This document shows positions 50,001 through 62,069 of a DNA stretch of 64,000 nucleotides, one piece after another. The notes beneath the pieces are model-generated. The model saw only the letters and a program-made list of their open reading frames with translations, was not told where the DNA came from and ran no database searches. Every line of letters begins with the position of its first letter. Position 1 is the stretch's first letter. The stretch lies in assembly GCA_021234535.1 (NCBI GenBank), contig CM037836.1, positions 31,834,769-31,898,768 on the forward strand, given 5' to 3'. Origin of the DNA: Stichopus chloronotus (lineage: Eukaryota > Echinodermata > Holothuroidea > Aspidochirotida > Stichopodidae). Position numbers and translations under genes: made by a program.

Positions 50001-53000
50001 TTATTCCATCCATATCCAAAGTCCAAATGAAACACATTATGTAACCATTCTTGCAGGAGAGGGTGTGGCCCTCATTCACCACATGTACATTCATGAGATT
50101 TCTACAGAGTCTGGTATTTGTAGACACATGAAAGGCCCCATAAAACAATCACAAAAATTACATACTGTAACACTGTTCGAAGGACATATCATTATTGCGC
50201 TAAATAAAATATTTCTTTTTCTTACCCTTGATACTAAGACCAACTCTTTTGTGCCATCAATAAGACAATTAATATTATCTAAGGCATCAAAATGAAATAC
50301 TGACTTGGTTCCACCACTGCTGAACCAAGTTACAGCATCAATAAGGTTGTCAAGGAAACCACCACATAAGAGACTTTTGATGATTAACACCTCCCCTGAA
50401 AAAAAGTAAGGGAAACAAGTCAAAATTCAAATATTAATTGATGTTTTAGCTACTGGATGAACCACTCTGTGAGCTACGTTAAGGAATATCTACATTCTGA
50501 TTAATAACAAATATTGATTGCTGCTTGAATGAAAGAGTCAGTTTCAAGACTCCAGTGTCTCAACAAAACTGCACATTCCGTTTACCAGAAAAAAGCAATA
50601 CAGTCCTGCAATTGCAATGCATTCCTGCAATTACCTAGGAATAGGCTGTAAAGTTAAATACAATGAAAGTCTATATAGCATCAAACTTGTGATTGTGTAA
50701 ATTGAATATCTGCAAAAGACAATGTTAAAACCTACAAAAAATAAAAATACTTGCTGTGAACAGTTGGAGCTGTTATTGAGTAGAAGATCGGACAGAAACT
50801 TTAATTACTGCTAACACTTTACAACCCACCAAATTAGGTGAAGACAAGCTGTTCAGTTGGCTCAAAGGTATTTTCCTTTATTGCATGATTCCAGTCCAAT
50901 ATCATTCACCTAGCAACATCATTTAAGTCAAGTAATCTTTGAACAATTAGCTCGCTGAGACAAATTAGTGGTTAGTGTAATCAATGTTCATTCTTCCACA
51001 AGTTTGATGCAGATGAGCTTACCATAAATACTGTATGTATGTGATTAGATTAATAAATACCCAGTATACTGCACATGTTTACTTTAGACATTGCAGACTA
51101 CAAGCTATTATAACAAGTTAATGGTTCACGTTCAAGTTACAGCATACACACCCATCATTTCTCTAGGTAGGCTGTTCACCATGTAAATGTCACTGTCATT
51201 ATATTCGTTGAGAAATTCTTCCATCGTCATCGTCCAGAGACTCTTTGATCTATTTTCTTTCTTTCCTTGTTCCACATCTACAGTCAAGTGACCATATTTA
51301 GATCTGTAATCAATATAAAACGATAGAAATATATCACATACTGTACATTCGTGACTCAAAGCACTAGCAACTGATCAAAACATGCATACCATTTCACATG
51401 AAAATTCAACTTGATGAAAGTAACCTCATCTGGTTGTATAAGTAACAAATCACATGCAAATTCCAACTTTATGTCAGCCTAGCCAAAGATATAACAAAAC
51501 ATCATTCTGTTCTTAAAGGTATTTCAACCAAAACATATGACCATGGCTCCAATACTAACTGACTTGATTGTCTGAGGAACAACTTGCAACAATCTGGTTG
51601 TCCTACAGAAATCACTGAACTTCTCCACTGCATGATCTAAAAGGGTTAACTCTAAGAATATTATTTCAGCAGTGAGCCAAATCTTGTGGTTCATATTGCA
51701 CGGCCAAACTCCACATCGAAACTCTGAGGAAACACACCATAAAAATCACCAAATCAAAAAGGAGATCTATAGCTCTACATTGGCAGCAGGGCTTTTCTCC
51801 TACTGAGAAGTTCATCACAGAGGGAGACAGACAGAGGCCTTCAACGCTTTTTCCTCCCATTGCTATTCTTGATAAAGAAGACTACATACGTGAGGCACTA
51901 CACCAACTATTGAGCCACCAGTATTTATCCCTCACTGTAATGCAGACATCATGCAAGAAACTATCCTCAAAGTTGAATCTCTTGTACTTAAACTTTTCAT
52001 CCCAAAAAAGCACATTTTCTACTACTTGAATCCAAGTAACCATGAGATTTGTACAGCAATTTTTACCTTCTACTAAAGGACCACACACAAGCCCTGGACA
52101 GCTCCAAGTTAATGGAGAGGCCTATCATGTTGTGGCAGAAAAAATAAAAAAAATTTCAGAATTTCTAGATTACTTTTTCTTTTCTTTGGTTCCAAACTAA
52201 CCAACCAACCAACCAATGTGAAGGACACTGACCATATCCTCAATCTTCTAGATAATCTATAATTTACCAGAAACATTTCTTTTGGTTACTTTGGATTAAG
52301 TGGGAATCAGTGTTATGCTACAGTAAAGAATTGGACCTGCGGAGGGAAATCCCTTAAAAAACTTGGGGGAGGGATTTGCAAAACCAAGAAGGGAGTTGTC
52401 ACTTGGTAGAGATTCTATTGCACATTACTGTATGTATTTATAATTGTGGCTATGACCTCACAGGTGGACAAGTGTGCAGGATTTTCCCCGCATCAGATAA
52501 ATCTATCTTTGTGCAAGATCCATGAGACAAATGCAAGATACATGCACATCCTGTGCCTTAATGAGAACACAGTGGGAATGTGTACACAAACATCACACAG
52601 GATGACGCTATATTGGCTTGCACCTCGATACTATCAAAACCGAATCCCAACATTTTCTTGCTTTTGGGTACCACCGAATTGTACCACCTTAATGTTGAAC
52701 TCCTTACAGTACATTGATTATCAAACACAACTGTTTTATCATCTTCAACAGTAAATTTTACCTACAAACAATGGAATTTGCAATGGGTTCAGAAACATCA
52801 CCAGAAATTGCTCATATTATCTTTAACATCCTGGAAAACCACAGTCATACCCTTGTCCAAGCAAATTATCTGTTGGCTTAGATACAGAGATGACCTTTTA
52901 CTGTTTTTTTGACAGCTCTACCACAGAACTTAACCATTTCGTGGAACATATCAATACACTCCACCCAACCCTCAAATTTGCAGCTGAGGTCTCACTTACA

Positions 53001-54770
53001 GAGGTATCCTACCTAGATATCCTCATTTTCAAAGGAAAGCGTTTCCCAACATCTGGATACCAAGCTTTGCGAAACCAGGTATCTCAAGACTCTACCCACC
53101 CAAAAAACTATAAAGCTCTAGGTGAAACATACTGTACTGTGCCACCTGTCTTTTTAATAACCACTATCACTTTAAAGGTCAAGAGTCATGAAAATGACAT
53201 TTAGGACTACTGGGTGTATTAATCATTGAAACTGTTGAGAACAGGCACAAAATCCATCAAAATCCATCAAATATTGACAATGTTAAAGGTGAATTCCTGT
53301 CTCACACCTGCATCATGAATAAAGATTGGCTTGGTATACACATTTGTTGGGGTGTACCGATTTGGAATTTTAATATTCGGCTGGAAACAGATTCGCCGGA
53401 TTTACCCCAACAATTCTGGCCAGCATTCTGAGTCTCATAAGTAGTGGTATGCATAAAAAGATTTTGACTTTAATTTGAAATCCAGTGCACCCCTACAAAT
53501 TTGTGAGTCAAGAGATGGACCCCTACAGTATAATATGTCTTATATTAACCCTTTTATTGTTTACTTAATCTTTATTTCGGGGACAAATGAGAATTCTAGA
53601 TGCCCAGAGAGTTTCATTTTGGAAGCATTTTCTTCAAAAATATTGATATCACTTACCAGTGTGAAACCCACAAATTACATAATATAGACAATATTTAAAG
53701 AGTGAACAAAAGAAATACTGACACTGTGCAATACTCCACATCATCTGTTTTGCATTTTCATCAAACTTTGAGAAGTCCTCACACAAAAATGGTAATAGAT
53801 ACTGTAGGAACAAAATTCCAACAGATTGTCATTCAGGGTTCACTCTGCAACTTTTGAATAAAGCTAGTTCTTTTCTAGATGCATGTCACGTATGACCTTT
53901 AACGAAGGAGTCACCTCTTCAAACAGAAAGTCCTTGAGCAGGATTACTCAGAAGAATTTACAAAAAGTGCCATCCTCGTTATCAAATTTGAAAACTGAGC
54001 AGACCACCTTAACTGTAAACCAAAAACATCCAGCCCACCCTTGGTTTTTAACTTCACCTACACATCTCATCTCTGAACCAAAGATCTCAAACAGTGCCTG
54101 TAAACACCCTGTCATCTTATCTAAGAACACGCTATACTTTAACATATCTTTCATCCACTCATCCTCCACTCATAACCTACAAGTGAGTGTTACTGTACCT
54201 GAGTGACTCTGTCATAAGAGCATCTCTTAATTCGGAAATTTCTCTCACCAAACTGAACACCACGGATAAATTATCTATTTAGATCTTGTCACAACTCGTG
54301 CTTGAATAAGTCTTGAATAAAACCCATTAGTGAGACATTTTTAATGCCAATTTTTGTCTAAACCGCTACTGTTAGGACCCGGTAATCACCTTCCAGAGCC
54401 GCGGAACAATTCTAGTCTTGAAATCTGAAAGTTAAAAAGAACGGACAGGATACTGCAAAGTTACTTACTTTAGATATTCGTCATTCCAGAGCTTAAAGGC
54501 AGGCATTTCTTTTGCATGACCTTTAATTAGGAAGGGTCTGCTCCCTTGGACATACTTTTGGAAAAACTGTTGAGGTGATGGTGCTGAGGGTAGAATATCA
54601 ATGTTTGGTGATTCTGGTGGCCTATGAGACCCAAGGGGAAGCATGTGTCCTGGCTTGCCTTCTCCTACCATCTGTCCGATGCACCCTGGACATATCACTG
54701 TTAGTGCCAGTAAGAGGCAGACGCTGCACATCACCACGGATATAAAGCTAGATATCATCGTTGTAGACAA
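44072..54770 (-). CDS. Secretory-pathway JmjC/cupin-8 oxygenase with EF-hand
   Basis: Complete seven-exon gene read right to left: 54469-54770 (ATG), 51152-51303, 50226-50395, 46868-47019, 45681-45845, 44742-44847, 44072-44296 (TGA); 1272 nt, 423 residues, all GT-AG and in phase. Residues about 5-32 form a signal peptide (hydrophobic CSVCLLLALTVICPGC core). The oxygenase part has QQFFQKYVQGSRPFLIKG, then YGHLTVDVEQGKKEN, the iron-binding H-x-D (FHFD, His186/Asp188) and the distal His in WAHQV (His262), followed by GRNLAINLWF. These fit 2-oxoglutarate/Fe(II) JmjC hydroxylases of the cupin-8 type. The last exon holds one full EF-hand loop (355-366, DANRDRKVTKEE), an acidic Glu/Asp-rich stretch, and ends KSEL, like an ER-retrieval signal. 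I infer an ER-lumen, Ca-linked hydroxylase; the substrate is unknown. Known ER JmjC protein JMJD8 lacks this EF-hand tail. Introns: the largest hold repeats, a Penelope-like element (intron 1) and a TAAGTCAGGT-rich tract (intron 3). Confidence 0.88.
45320..45375. repeat. Single copy of the 143-bp repeat family
   Basis: Carries 'ccatgctgaccacagatgac' followed by 'atttgaccctccaccaa' and an A-rich end, as in the main array. In the JmjC intron 5. Confidence 0.6.
46141..46583. repeat. Pair of ~125-bp direct repeats
   Basis: 46141-46265 and 46459-46583 share 'gaattttctggcagct', 'gctagttttgag', 'gtgaga', 'ctct(c/t)gctctc'-type and 'aaggcag.at..gtag' strings in the same order, then 'acacacat'. They lie in JmjC intron 4; family unknown. 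Confidence 0.75.
47230..48690. repeat. Two clusters rich in 'acctgactta'
   Basis: 'cctgactta' and 'aagtcaggt' forms recur near 47250-47310, 47475-47560 and 48545-48690, about 1 kb apart, in both orientations. At 48661-48682 two 10-bp arms (taagtcaggt / acctgactta) form a perfect palindrome around a 2-bp centre. The arrangement suggests a foldback-type element in JmjC intron 3, but its ends are not defined. Confidence 0.5.
48409..48440 (+). repeat. G-run with G-quadruplex potential
   Basis: An 11-G run followed by GGGG, GGG and GGGG blocks with single-base spacers. On the JmjC coding strand this is a C-rich tract in intron 3. Confidence 0.65.
52330..52520. repeat. Copies of two repeats also seen at 22.3-23.0 kb
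   Basis: 52335-52400 resembles the 'aaatccctt...gggagggatt' repeat of 22815-23005. 52465-52515, read on the minus strand, resembles the CCCGCACA repeat of 22285-22455. The two families sit next to each other in both places, which suggests they are parts of one larger element. Confidence 0.5.
52740..54245 (+). mobile_element. Decayed Penelope-like element (RT region)
   Basis: Frames on the plus strand, broken by stops and frameshifts, read in Penelope-like order: a YLQ-type start and AMGS-like block near 52770, WLRYRDD (RT catalytic core, near 52880), then LNHFVEHINTLHPTLKF and VSYLDILIFKGKRF, then after an interruption YSEEFTKSAI, PPLVF and PPLITYK/VIRASL-like parts up to about 54240. The middle part (53350-53497) is a small hAT-like insertion. 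It lies in intron 1 of the JmjC gene, antisense to it. Non-functional. No GIY-YIG endonuclease part was recognised. Confidence 0.75.
53348..53496. mobile_element. Small hAT-like MITE inserted in the Penelope-like element
   Basis: About 149 bp with inverted ends of the form ggggtg(t/c)ac(c/t)gattt, typical of hAT ends. The flanking 8-mers 'acatttgt' (53340-53347) and 'aaatttgt' (53497-53504) match at 7 of 8 positions, as expected for an aged 8-bp hAT target-site duplication. No transposase frame. Confidence 0.65.
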
Positions 54771-57700
54771 TTACTGAATTCCAAAATGCTGCACATTGAA
54801 AAAGGAAGAAAGAAAAACTTAATTCACTCTGTCACTAGCAATCGTCGAATAATTCTCCTGTGCTCACAGCTTAGCACTTCACAAATTTTTTGATTTCTTG
54901 GTGATGATAACAATGATATGTCAGCTAAGACTAAAGACGTTTTGTAAAACAGGCGTCTTCAGACATGTTATCCCCAGAACATTACAGAAAAGAAAACGAT
55001 AGTTTTTTTTTTGCATCATTACATATGTGGGACAAAGACCATAAGAAAAATACTTCCAAAGGTGACTTGATTTTTCCCATGTGTTTCTTTAGATATCTTT
55101 GATTAAGTCCATCACTTTTGTGCATCAGTTGACATGCAACTGTAAAGTGTGGGTGGGGCCTATTTGCATGGCAGCTGTGGGAAGTGCATCTGTGCTAACA
55201 TGCCCACCATCCAAAGGGCCTGCAATAACCTAAGACTTCAGGTGAAATATGTTCAAAAATGATACAGGATGCACAGTAAGCAAGGCTTGTTAGTTTGAAG
55301 GATGCGATACCTTATATTGCACAGGAAATATGAACACTTTTTCTTAAACTATTTTCCTCTCATTTTTTGTCCATCTGCAAAATTTCTGTCAGCGCAACTA
55401 TCAGGTTCCTTGGATATTTTCCTTAGTCCCCATTCCTCTTTGCCAATTTCCTTATGTCCATCTACAGTATACAACAAGAAACATCTGCAATGGTTGTTAA
55501 ATCATTACGTTGGCTCGTTGACAAGATTGTCATCTGTGATTGGCCAAATGTCCTGTAAAAAGCACTGTCCCAACCATACAGTACAGCTGTCAGAAGTAAA
55601 ACTTATGGTAGCTAAAACCTCTTAAGGTGGGTTGACCCTTTTTCTTTTTGTTCTTGTGTTTTGTGTTTTTTCAAAAGGTTGACAGTCGATCATCTTGGCA
55701 GGCTGCTGGCGATGTGTTTAATTTTCAATCACTGATGTCTGACATGAATGTGATACCCAATAATGGGTATATTCATATGAAATAATTGAACAAATCCTTC
55801 AAATCACATTAAGGCCTATTCTACATTATCTCTTGAACACCACATGCCAATTGCAAATTGCAACTTTATAGTCAATCACAGAGCTTAAAGTAAGCTCAGT
55901 CTGTTCACTGCTTCATTCCATGAATGAGTGTACTGTAAATATCATAGACTCAATATGTCAAAACATAAAACTACAGTAGCAAATTTGTCGCTTTATCTTC
56001 TCTGGCCTTTTCTCTTAGTCTGAGGGTCAGGGACCCTCATTCTTGAACTGTAACCCCCACATGAAAGTATGCATGAGTTTTAAGACTCCTGGAAAGAAAC
56101 ACCTAATGAAAGCGCCCTGCATCCAGTTATTGCCGCCCCTCACAATCATGGGGTAGAAAATAACATTCAAAATAAAGGTTAACTACAAGTTGTTATACTT
56201 ATTTTTCATTTCAGTGGATTCTCTGTCACTTGGTTAGATTCAGATGTTGGAAGTTAGGCCTAACTGATTATACAGTAGGAGGTGTAGACCTATGGTGCCT
56301 CATTAGAAGTTGCTATAGGCCTAGGCTAGACTTTGTTAGGCCCTTTTACGCGATTTAGGGGTCCTCCGCTATTGTAGAAAATCTGAATTCTACATCCACG
56401 TATATGTGATTTCCCTGTATCTGGGAAGGATATTCTCCATTTCAATTTGGCTGATTTTGGCAAAAAAATCATTGGTCATTGAAAAAAGGGGGAGGGGGTG
56501 CTCTTTTGTTTCACCATTTTTATGTTTCATAAAATAGCAAACTATTGCTAAATACTGCACAATGGATGAATTTGTGTCCAAATGGACAGGCTGCATTGCA
56601 TTCTGAACCTTACAGTACATACATAAAGTTTTCACTGAAGTCAACATGCATGAGGACAGTACCAGGCAGCAGGTTTGCTTAGAATTCAGACCATCAAAGT
56701 GAGATATTTGTACTTTTTTGATGAAAATATGACAGAGAAGCAATAGTATATTTAGATCAACAAAATGTTATGTAGACTATCACATAATGTCTTTCTCCCG
56801 GAGTCTTCCTTGGCATTATTGTGACTTATGGGACAACTTTCAAGTCCTTCTCACATTTTACGTAACCCTGAAAGCTTGCATGCTATATATCCACCAATCT
56901 ACCCTAGGGCTCAAGTAGATAGAAAAAAACAAAAGTTTAGTCATACGTGCACAGGAGAGGGAACAGAAAAAAATATATATATTTTTGTGATTGATGGGAC
57001 AATATGCACAAGCGAATGTTGCTGAATGTACATCGTATGGAAATTACATCAACATAAGTGAGACTTGTAGCAGCTGAAGTATTAGCAGGTGCTCTCAAGT
57101 GTGACATGGTAATTCAGTACTGTACAAAGATCAACAATGAACATTTTTATGTAGGAAAACAGAAAAGCAAAATGACTTTTAAAAGTGTTAATTTTGAGGG
57201 CAGTATAGATTTTGAGAGAAATGTGGGGTATCTTGGTGAAAAATTGAGATTTCAAAAATTTTGATTTTGTTTGTATTTATTGACACCTACTATTGGAAAC
57301 TTAAATCATTTTGACTGGTTGGAAATGTTGAAAAAAATCACTGAAGTGCAACTCACAATGATATGAGTGACTGAGAGGATTTAAAAAACTTGTCTTACTA
57401 CGGCAAGCACTAGCCCGTTAGCATTCATGAGTGGTTTGGGCAGGAATTTCAGTTTCACAGAGGAGAAATACTGTAGAAAATGATAAATTAATAGCCACCT
57501 ATCCAAGGGTGTTGTGCATCTTTTATTTCAGTTGAATGTGGTACACACAGGTTACTAAAACATGTGTGAGAACAAATGTAATGAACCAATGTAATGAATT
57601 CCCTTCTATTAATTATTTTTGGGTGCCTTGATTTCTCATTTGCCAACTAGATTTCATGAGCTAGTGACCCAGTTGGCTGACAAAGATTGATGACTTATTT

Positions 57701-58082
57701 TGACCCCTTGGGTAACAAAGGTTCAATCAAGTGAAACCATTTGACACTGCTTCAGAACTTAAAAAAAAATATCCCTACATACAGATGTATACCGAATAAA
57801 AGAACCACGTTGTAAATTACTATACTGTACGGTACGTGCGCATTTCATCGCCCGCAAAAGAACATCTGACAGTTTGTAAGTCATACAGTACATGTTATTT
57901 AAAGAAATGTTTAAATGTATTCTGTTATTTTTTCAGTTCCACAAGCTTAAAATATTGCGATATTGCGATTCAATCTTGAATTTGTAGGCTTAGAGGGCTG
58001 CATTGAGTATATTGTGGAGCTACAGTGGGCGGCTAGCCATACTGTATAGTCTATGCTAGTGCTCATGGCAATGCTCAATTGA

Positions 58083-58112
58083 CCAAAACATGTTTTGGCC
58101 AGCTGCAGCTGG
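58083..58112. repeat. Two adjacent perfect palindromes
   Basis: CCAAAACATGTTTTGG (58083-58098) is immediately followed by CCAGCTGCAGCTGG (58099-58112). Each is perfectly self-complementary. They could be a cruciform end of a small element or binding sites; no further support. Confidence 0.8.
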
Positions 58113-61100
58113 TCAGCTGGAGTCAACTTGCATACTGTACGTACTTACGTTTCACAAAGTTTTATAAATGTAATGACAGTTTATAGTTTTTGATGAAGCG
58201 ATTGAAACGATTATTCAGAAAACTTAAAAAAGCTGTAACCATTTTGCATTTTGCTCATTTAACTTTTTTCAATCAAGATACTATGACTTAGAAACCTTCT
58301 CCTAAACTTGGTAAATTCTGTGAATTTCCATAGATTAATGAATAATTTCTGTTGTTTCAGTGATTTTCCCATGGTAGCCCTGCACTTACTTCATCATCAT
58401 TTTTTTTTTTTATTTGATGTGATGGCTGGAAAGGCAGCCACTGAAAGTGAAAGCGTATATGTGCTTTTACACTCATTGCCTCGATATTTAGGTGCTTGCT
58501 ATTTGTCCAAACAGGTCTGTGCGAATAATTGCAATAATTCGCCCAAACGTCATCTGACCAATCAGGAATTGAAGTCGATGTAACCAATCAGAGAAGCGGA
58601 CGTCAATGTTCAGTGAACAAACCAAGTACTGTAATCCTTGCAACAACAGGTGCCCTGAATAAGAGGCTGCACTGGACGGATGAAAAGCAATTTAAGCATT
58701 TGAGTATTACTTGCCAAGATAAACAATCTCTGAGCATCCACTGTCCAGCATTACAACACACAAATCGAAGTGATTCATTTATCATGGAAAATAGAATGAA
58801 TTTGAAAACAGTCAACCTACCCCTAGCTGAGCCTCTCGAACTGGCCATACAGGTACAGCTGTTTGGTAGGCCTAGTATGAGCCGTTACTTTCATTGCCTT
58901 GTGCCTTCATAGGCCAAATTCATGTGGCTCACTTGATGCAGTTCCACCGCTGGAATTAAACCTGGCTCCTCTATAAATTATTTTTTTCAGACAAACCAAC
59001 ATAAATGATATTAAACATTTCAAGCACTATAGGTAAGAGGGAAAAAATCTGTCTAGGAGGGTTCTTAGCCCTGCTTCCCTACCTTCCCTACGCTATGCTA
59101 CTATTTAAGGAAGGGAGAGGACGCATAAATGACTGGTAATTGAGCCGGAACTGGTGTATTGAAAGGAATGCAGGCACATGGATGGGAAGCATAGCAGCAG
59201 GTCACCTCAAACAAATGACGACAGTAACGAACAAACGACGCTTCTTTCGTTGAACTCAAATTTATTCCCGACCACAGCAAAGAAATGGCAGGAGCAAATA
59301 AAAAGAGACCAAGGAAAAGAACAGCCTCAGACTCAAGTGAATAAGTTACGAAGGCATCACCAGAAGACCAAACAGTACCATGTCACCGTCTACGACCTGA
59401 ACCCAAAAGGCACCAATGTACACTTCATCTTCAGAGGAAGCCCAAAACAGTAAAGAGTCTTTAGACACAACCTTCTGACCACATCTTGCTTGGCTGACAA
59501 CAAAAGATGGAGTGCAAGCCCACATGGGTGCAGAGCAGTGAGACAGACCTCACTCGGCGTAAGAATAAACGGCTAAACTTTCGTTTGAGAGAGCTGTATG
59601 CTTAACCTTGGCAATGGAGTAAACAAGAATAAACCGTATTTCTGATAAAGCTACAAAAGCTCAAATGGGCATAGTCCTATATTTCTACATGGATCTACAC
59701 TAGTGGCTAAAAAGGGTGGTGAGTCTGCAGGACAAAGGATTCCACTGACCAGACACTAGACATATGAATAATCAACAGGTACTTCTTGTACATGTGGGAG
59801 TCACATGAATGGCCAGGTAGTCTCATGGTTCCTGTGTTAAAGCAGGCTTAAAGGGATGGTAAAAATTAACACTTTACTACAGTACGAAGGTGGTTCAAAA
59901 TTTCATTATGACATGAAGGTACGCTAGTATCTTCTTTCAGACTTGTCCAGAATGTCAGTGCTTCGGTTCCTCTTCTGGGAGTCAATCTAGCTTAGGTGCC
60001 GTCTTGAACAACGAAGGTGCGCTCTTAGACCAACGTACAGTAGTGCAGCGTGCAGTTTACCTTCGTGCATATAGTGGCAAATATGTCCTTCATTTGGTGA
60101 CCTAGGCCTCCATTACTTGTCTAGATAATTCCAATGGTTCCACAAGAGTCATTCTGGTTCTATTGCATTCGACAGGGCAAACATTGTACCAGTATATTAC
60201 TTAAAGTTTAACAAGTAACTTGCCCGTCATCCGAAAAAGTGCACTCTACATTGTTTCTGTGAACAAAAAAATGTTGGGTGCCACAGTGTGCACTGCTAAA
60301 GTTAAAGATGAAACAGTGCCACAAGTGGCACTTGCTCTGTCCTTCCAAGTGCCGCAAAAATAATTTTAGGTGCCGCATGCGGCTCTAGGTGACGCGTTTG
60401 GACATGTCTGTCTTTGTTCTTTACACATGCTGTGAACAGGTGGAAATCGGCAGCTTTGCAGGAGTAGACCTATCCATGATTTTGCAATACTCATATCTGA
60501 GTCAACATTACAGCAGTTCACCGTGTCTATTTGCCGTGACTATAACTGTTCTTGGCACAAATGAGCATCTTAGGCCTATAATGCACTTCAGTTAAACTCA
60601 GCAGCAATGTAATAGATGTCTATTTGCATGTGTATGGGGCTACGGGCAAATAGGCACTGTCTATCTGCATGAACAAGTTCGTGCAAATTATATTATTTGA
60701 AAAAACATGTGTGCAAATAATGGAGGTTATTTGTCCATGCACCTGCAGATAAGCTGCCTTATTTGCCGTGGTAGGGCAATTGACTCGACCACATACAAAC
60801 GTTAGTAGTAACTTTAGGCCTACTGACACTAGCAAAGTGTCTCTGAACTTTCGTTGTGTCTATTGACACAGACACTGGTTGAATAACGAAGGATCAAACA
60901 CTATTCACACTGACTCAGATGAGATAATACATAGTGTAAATGGGGACATCTGAGTGATATAGGAGGGCCAAATTTAGCCCATAGATTGCTCTGTAAAAGG
61001 TCAGTGGTGTAGCCTATATTAAACTAAGACCGCTTCAAATTCTGAGTCAATTGGCTCAAGTCTCACTACTTCTGGTGCCATCAGAACACAGAAGTTGCAT

Positions 61101-61375
61101 CTGGGCCAATAGCAGGAGAATTTTGACAATTGAGATGCTGTCCGGGGCACTTGTCTCAAATATCCATCTATGGAGCTAGACTAGAAAATTAAAACAATAA
61201 AAGTTACAGCACAATTACGGTATTCAGAGGTCGCACCATCTGAATAAGCCTGCTAACTTCAGCTTGGTTCCCATTAGTGTTGTCTCCATGGTTTAGGCAA
61301 TCGTTATGCTAATTACAGAGCTTTTAATTGTCAATTAGTACCGAACTTACGTCCAGGTCAATAAAAAGAAGGTAC

Positions 61376-62069
61376 AACTGCAGAATACAACGTCTCTTCA
61401 AGACATGCCTGAGACTCCGGAGGCCCAGTCATAGTCACAGTGAATCGCACATGCTTGTTTTGTAAACGAATGACTACTGGGACTGCGACTGCACCTCCAC
61501 ACCACACTAGAGGTCCAGTGGACTTGAAACATTTTTAAGCAATAGTGTATCCCAATCACATGTTGAGTTGTTCTCAAGATGGCCACTCCTTGTTAGCTAC
61601 CACTGCAACTGCACCTCCACTCAGATGATAGAATCAGTGGACTAAGAATGTTGTATCCCAATCACATGTTGAGTCGTTCTCAAAATTGCCTCTCTTTGTT
61701 AGCTACCACTGGGATTGCGACTGCGCCTCCACTCAGATTGTAGAATCAGTGGACACTGGACACCACTGGGACTGCAAATGTGCCTCCACTCAGATTATGA
61801 ATCAGTGGATTTAGAATGTTTTCAAGAAAATATTCGATCAGCCAACACTGGGACTGCGACTGCTCACTGCGGAAGCTCATAAGACAGATGGCTATAAAAA
61901 TGCTACTGCACCGCCACTAATGACTTAAAACTATGGGACTTTACAAAAAAAAGCTTAGGATTACTCCATACACTCGATTTCTACTGGAAGCGCAAGGGAG
62001 AACCACAGTGTAGTTCCCCTCCGAGATTTTTTAGGGTGCTTTTCCACCTGGACGTTGTATTCTGCAGTT
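61376..62069. repeat. Irregular tandem repeats enclosed by 19-bp inverted arms
   Basis: Inside, five or six diverged copies of 'cactgggactgcgactgc' followed by 'cctccactcagatt' and 'agaatcagtgga' occur near 61475, 61599, 61705, 61763, 61848 and 61900, at irregular 57-120 bp spacing. The outer arms AACTGCAGAATACAACGTC (61376-61394) and its exact reverse complement (62051-62069) flank the block. Direct copies of 'cgtcc(a/g)ggtcaata' lie near 61350 and 62107, outside the arms. This looks like a non-autonomous mobile element with internal repeats. Confidence 0.75.

Noticed and set aside
58613..58912. 100-codon plus-strand open frame with possible splice borders
   Set aside because: No recognised domain, no partner exons and an overlapping minus-strand frame of similar length.
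59178..59453. 91-codon open frame rich in Gln/Lys
   Set aside because: Composition is low complexity, no domain recognised; an alternative frame also has basic stretches, so a decayed mobile element is as likely.
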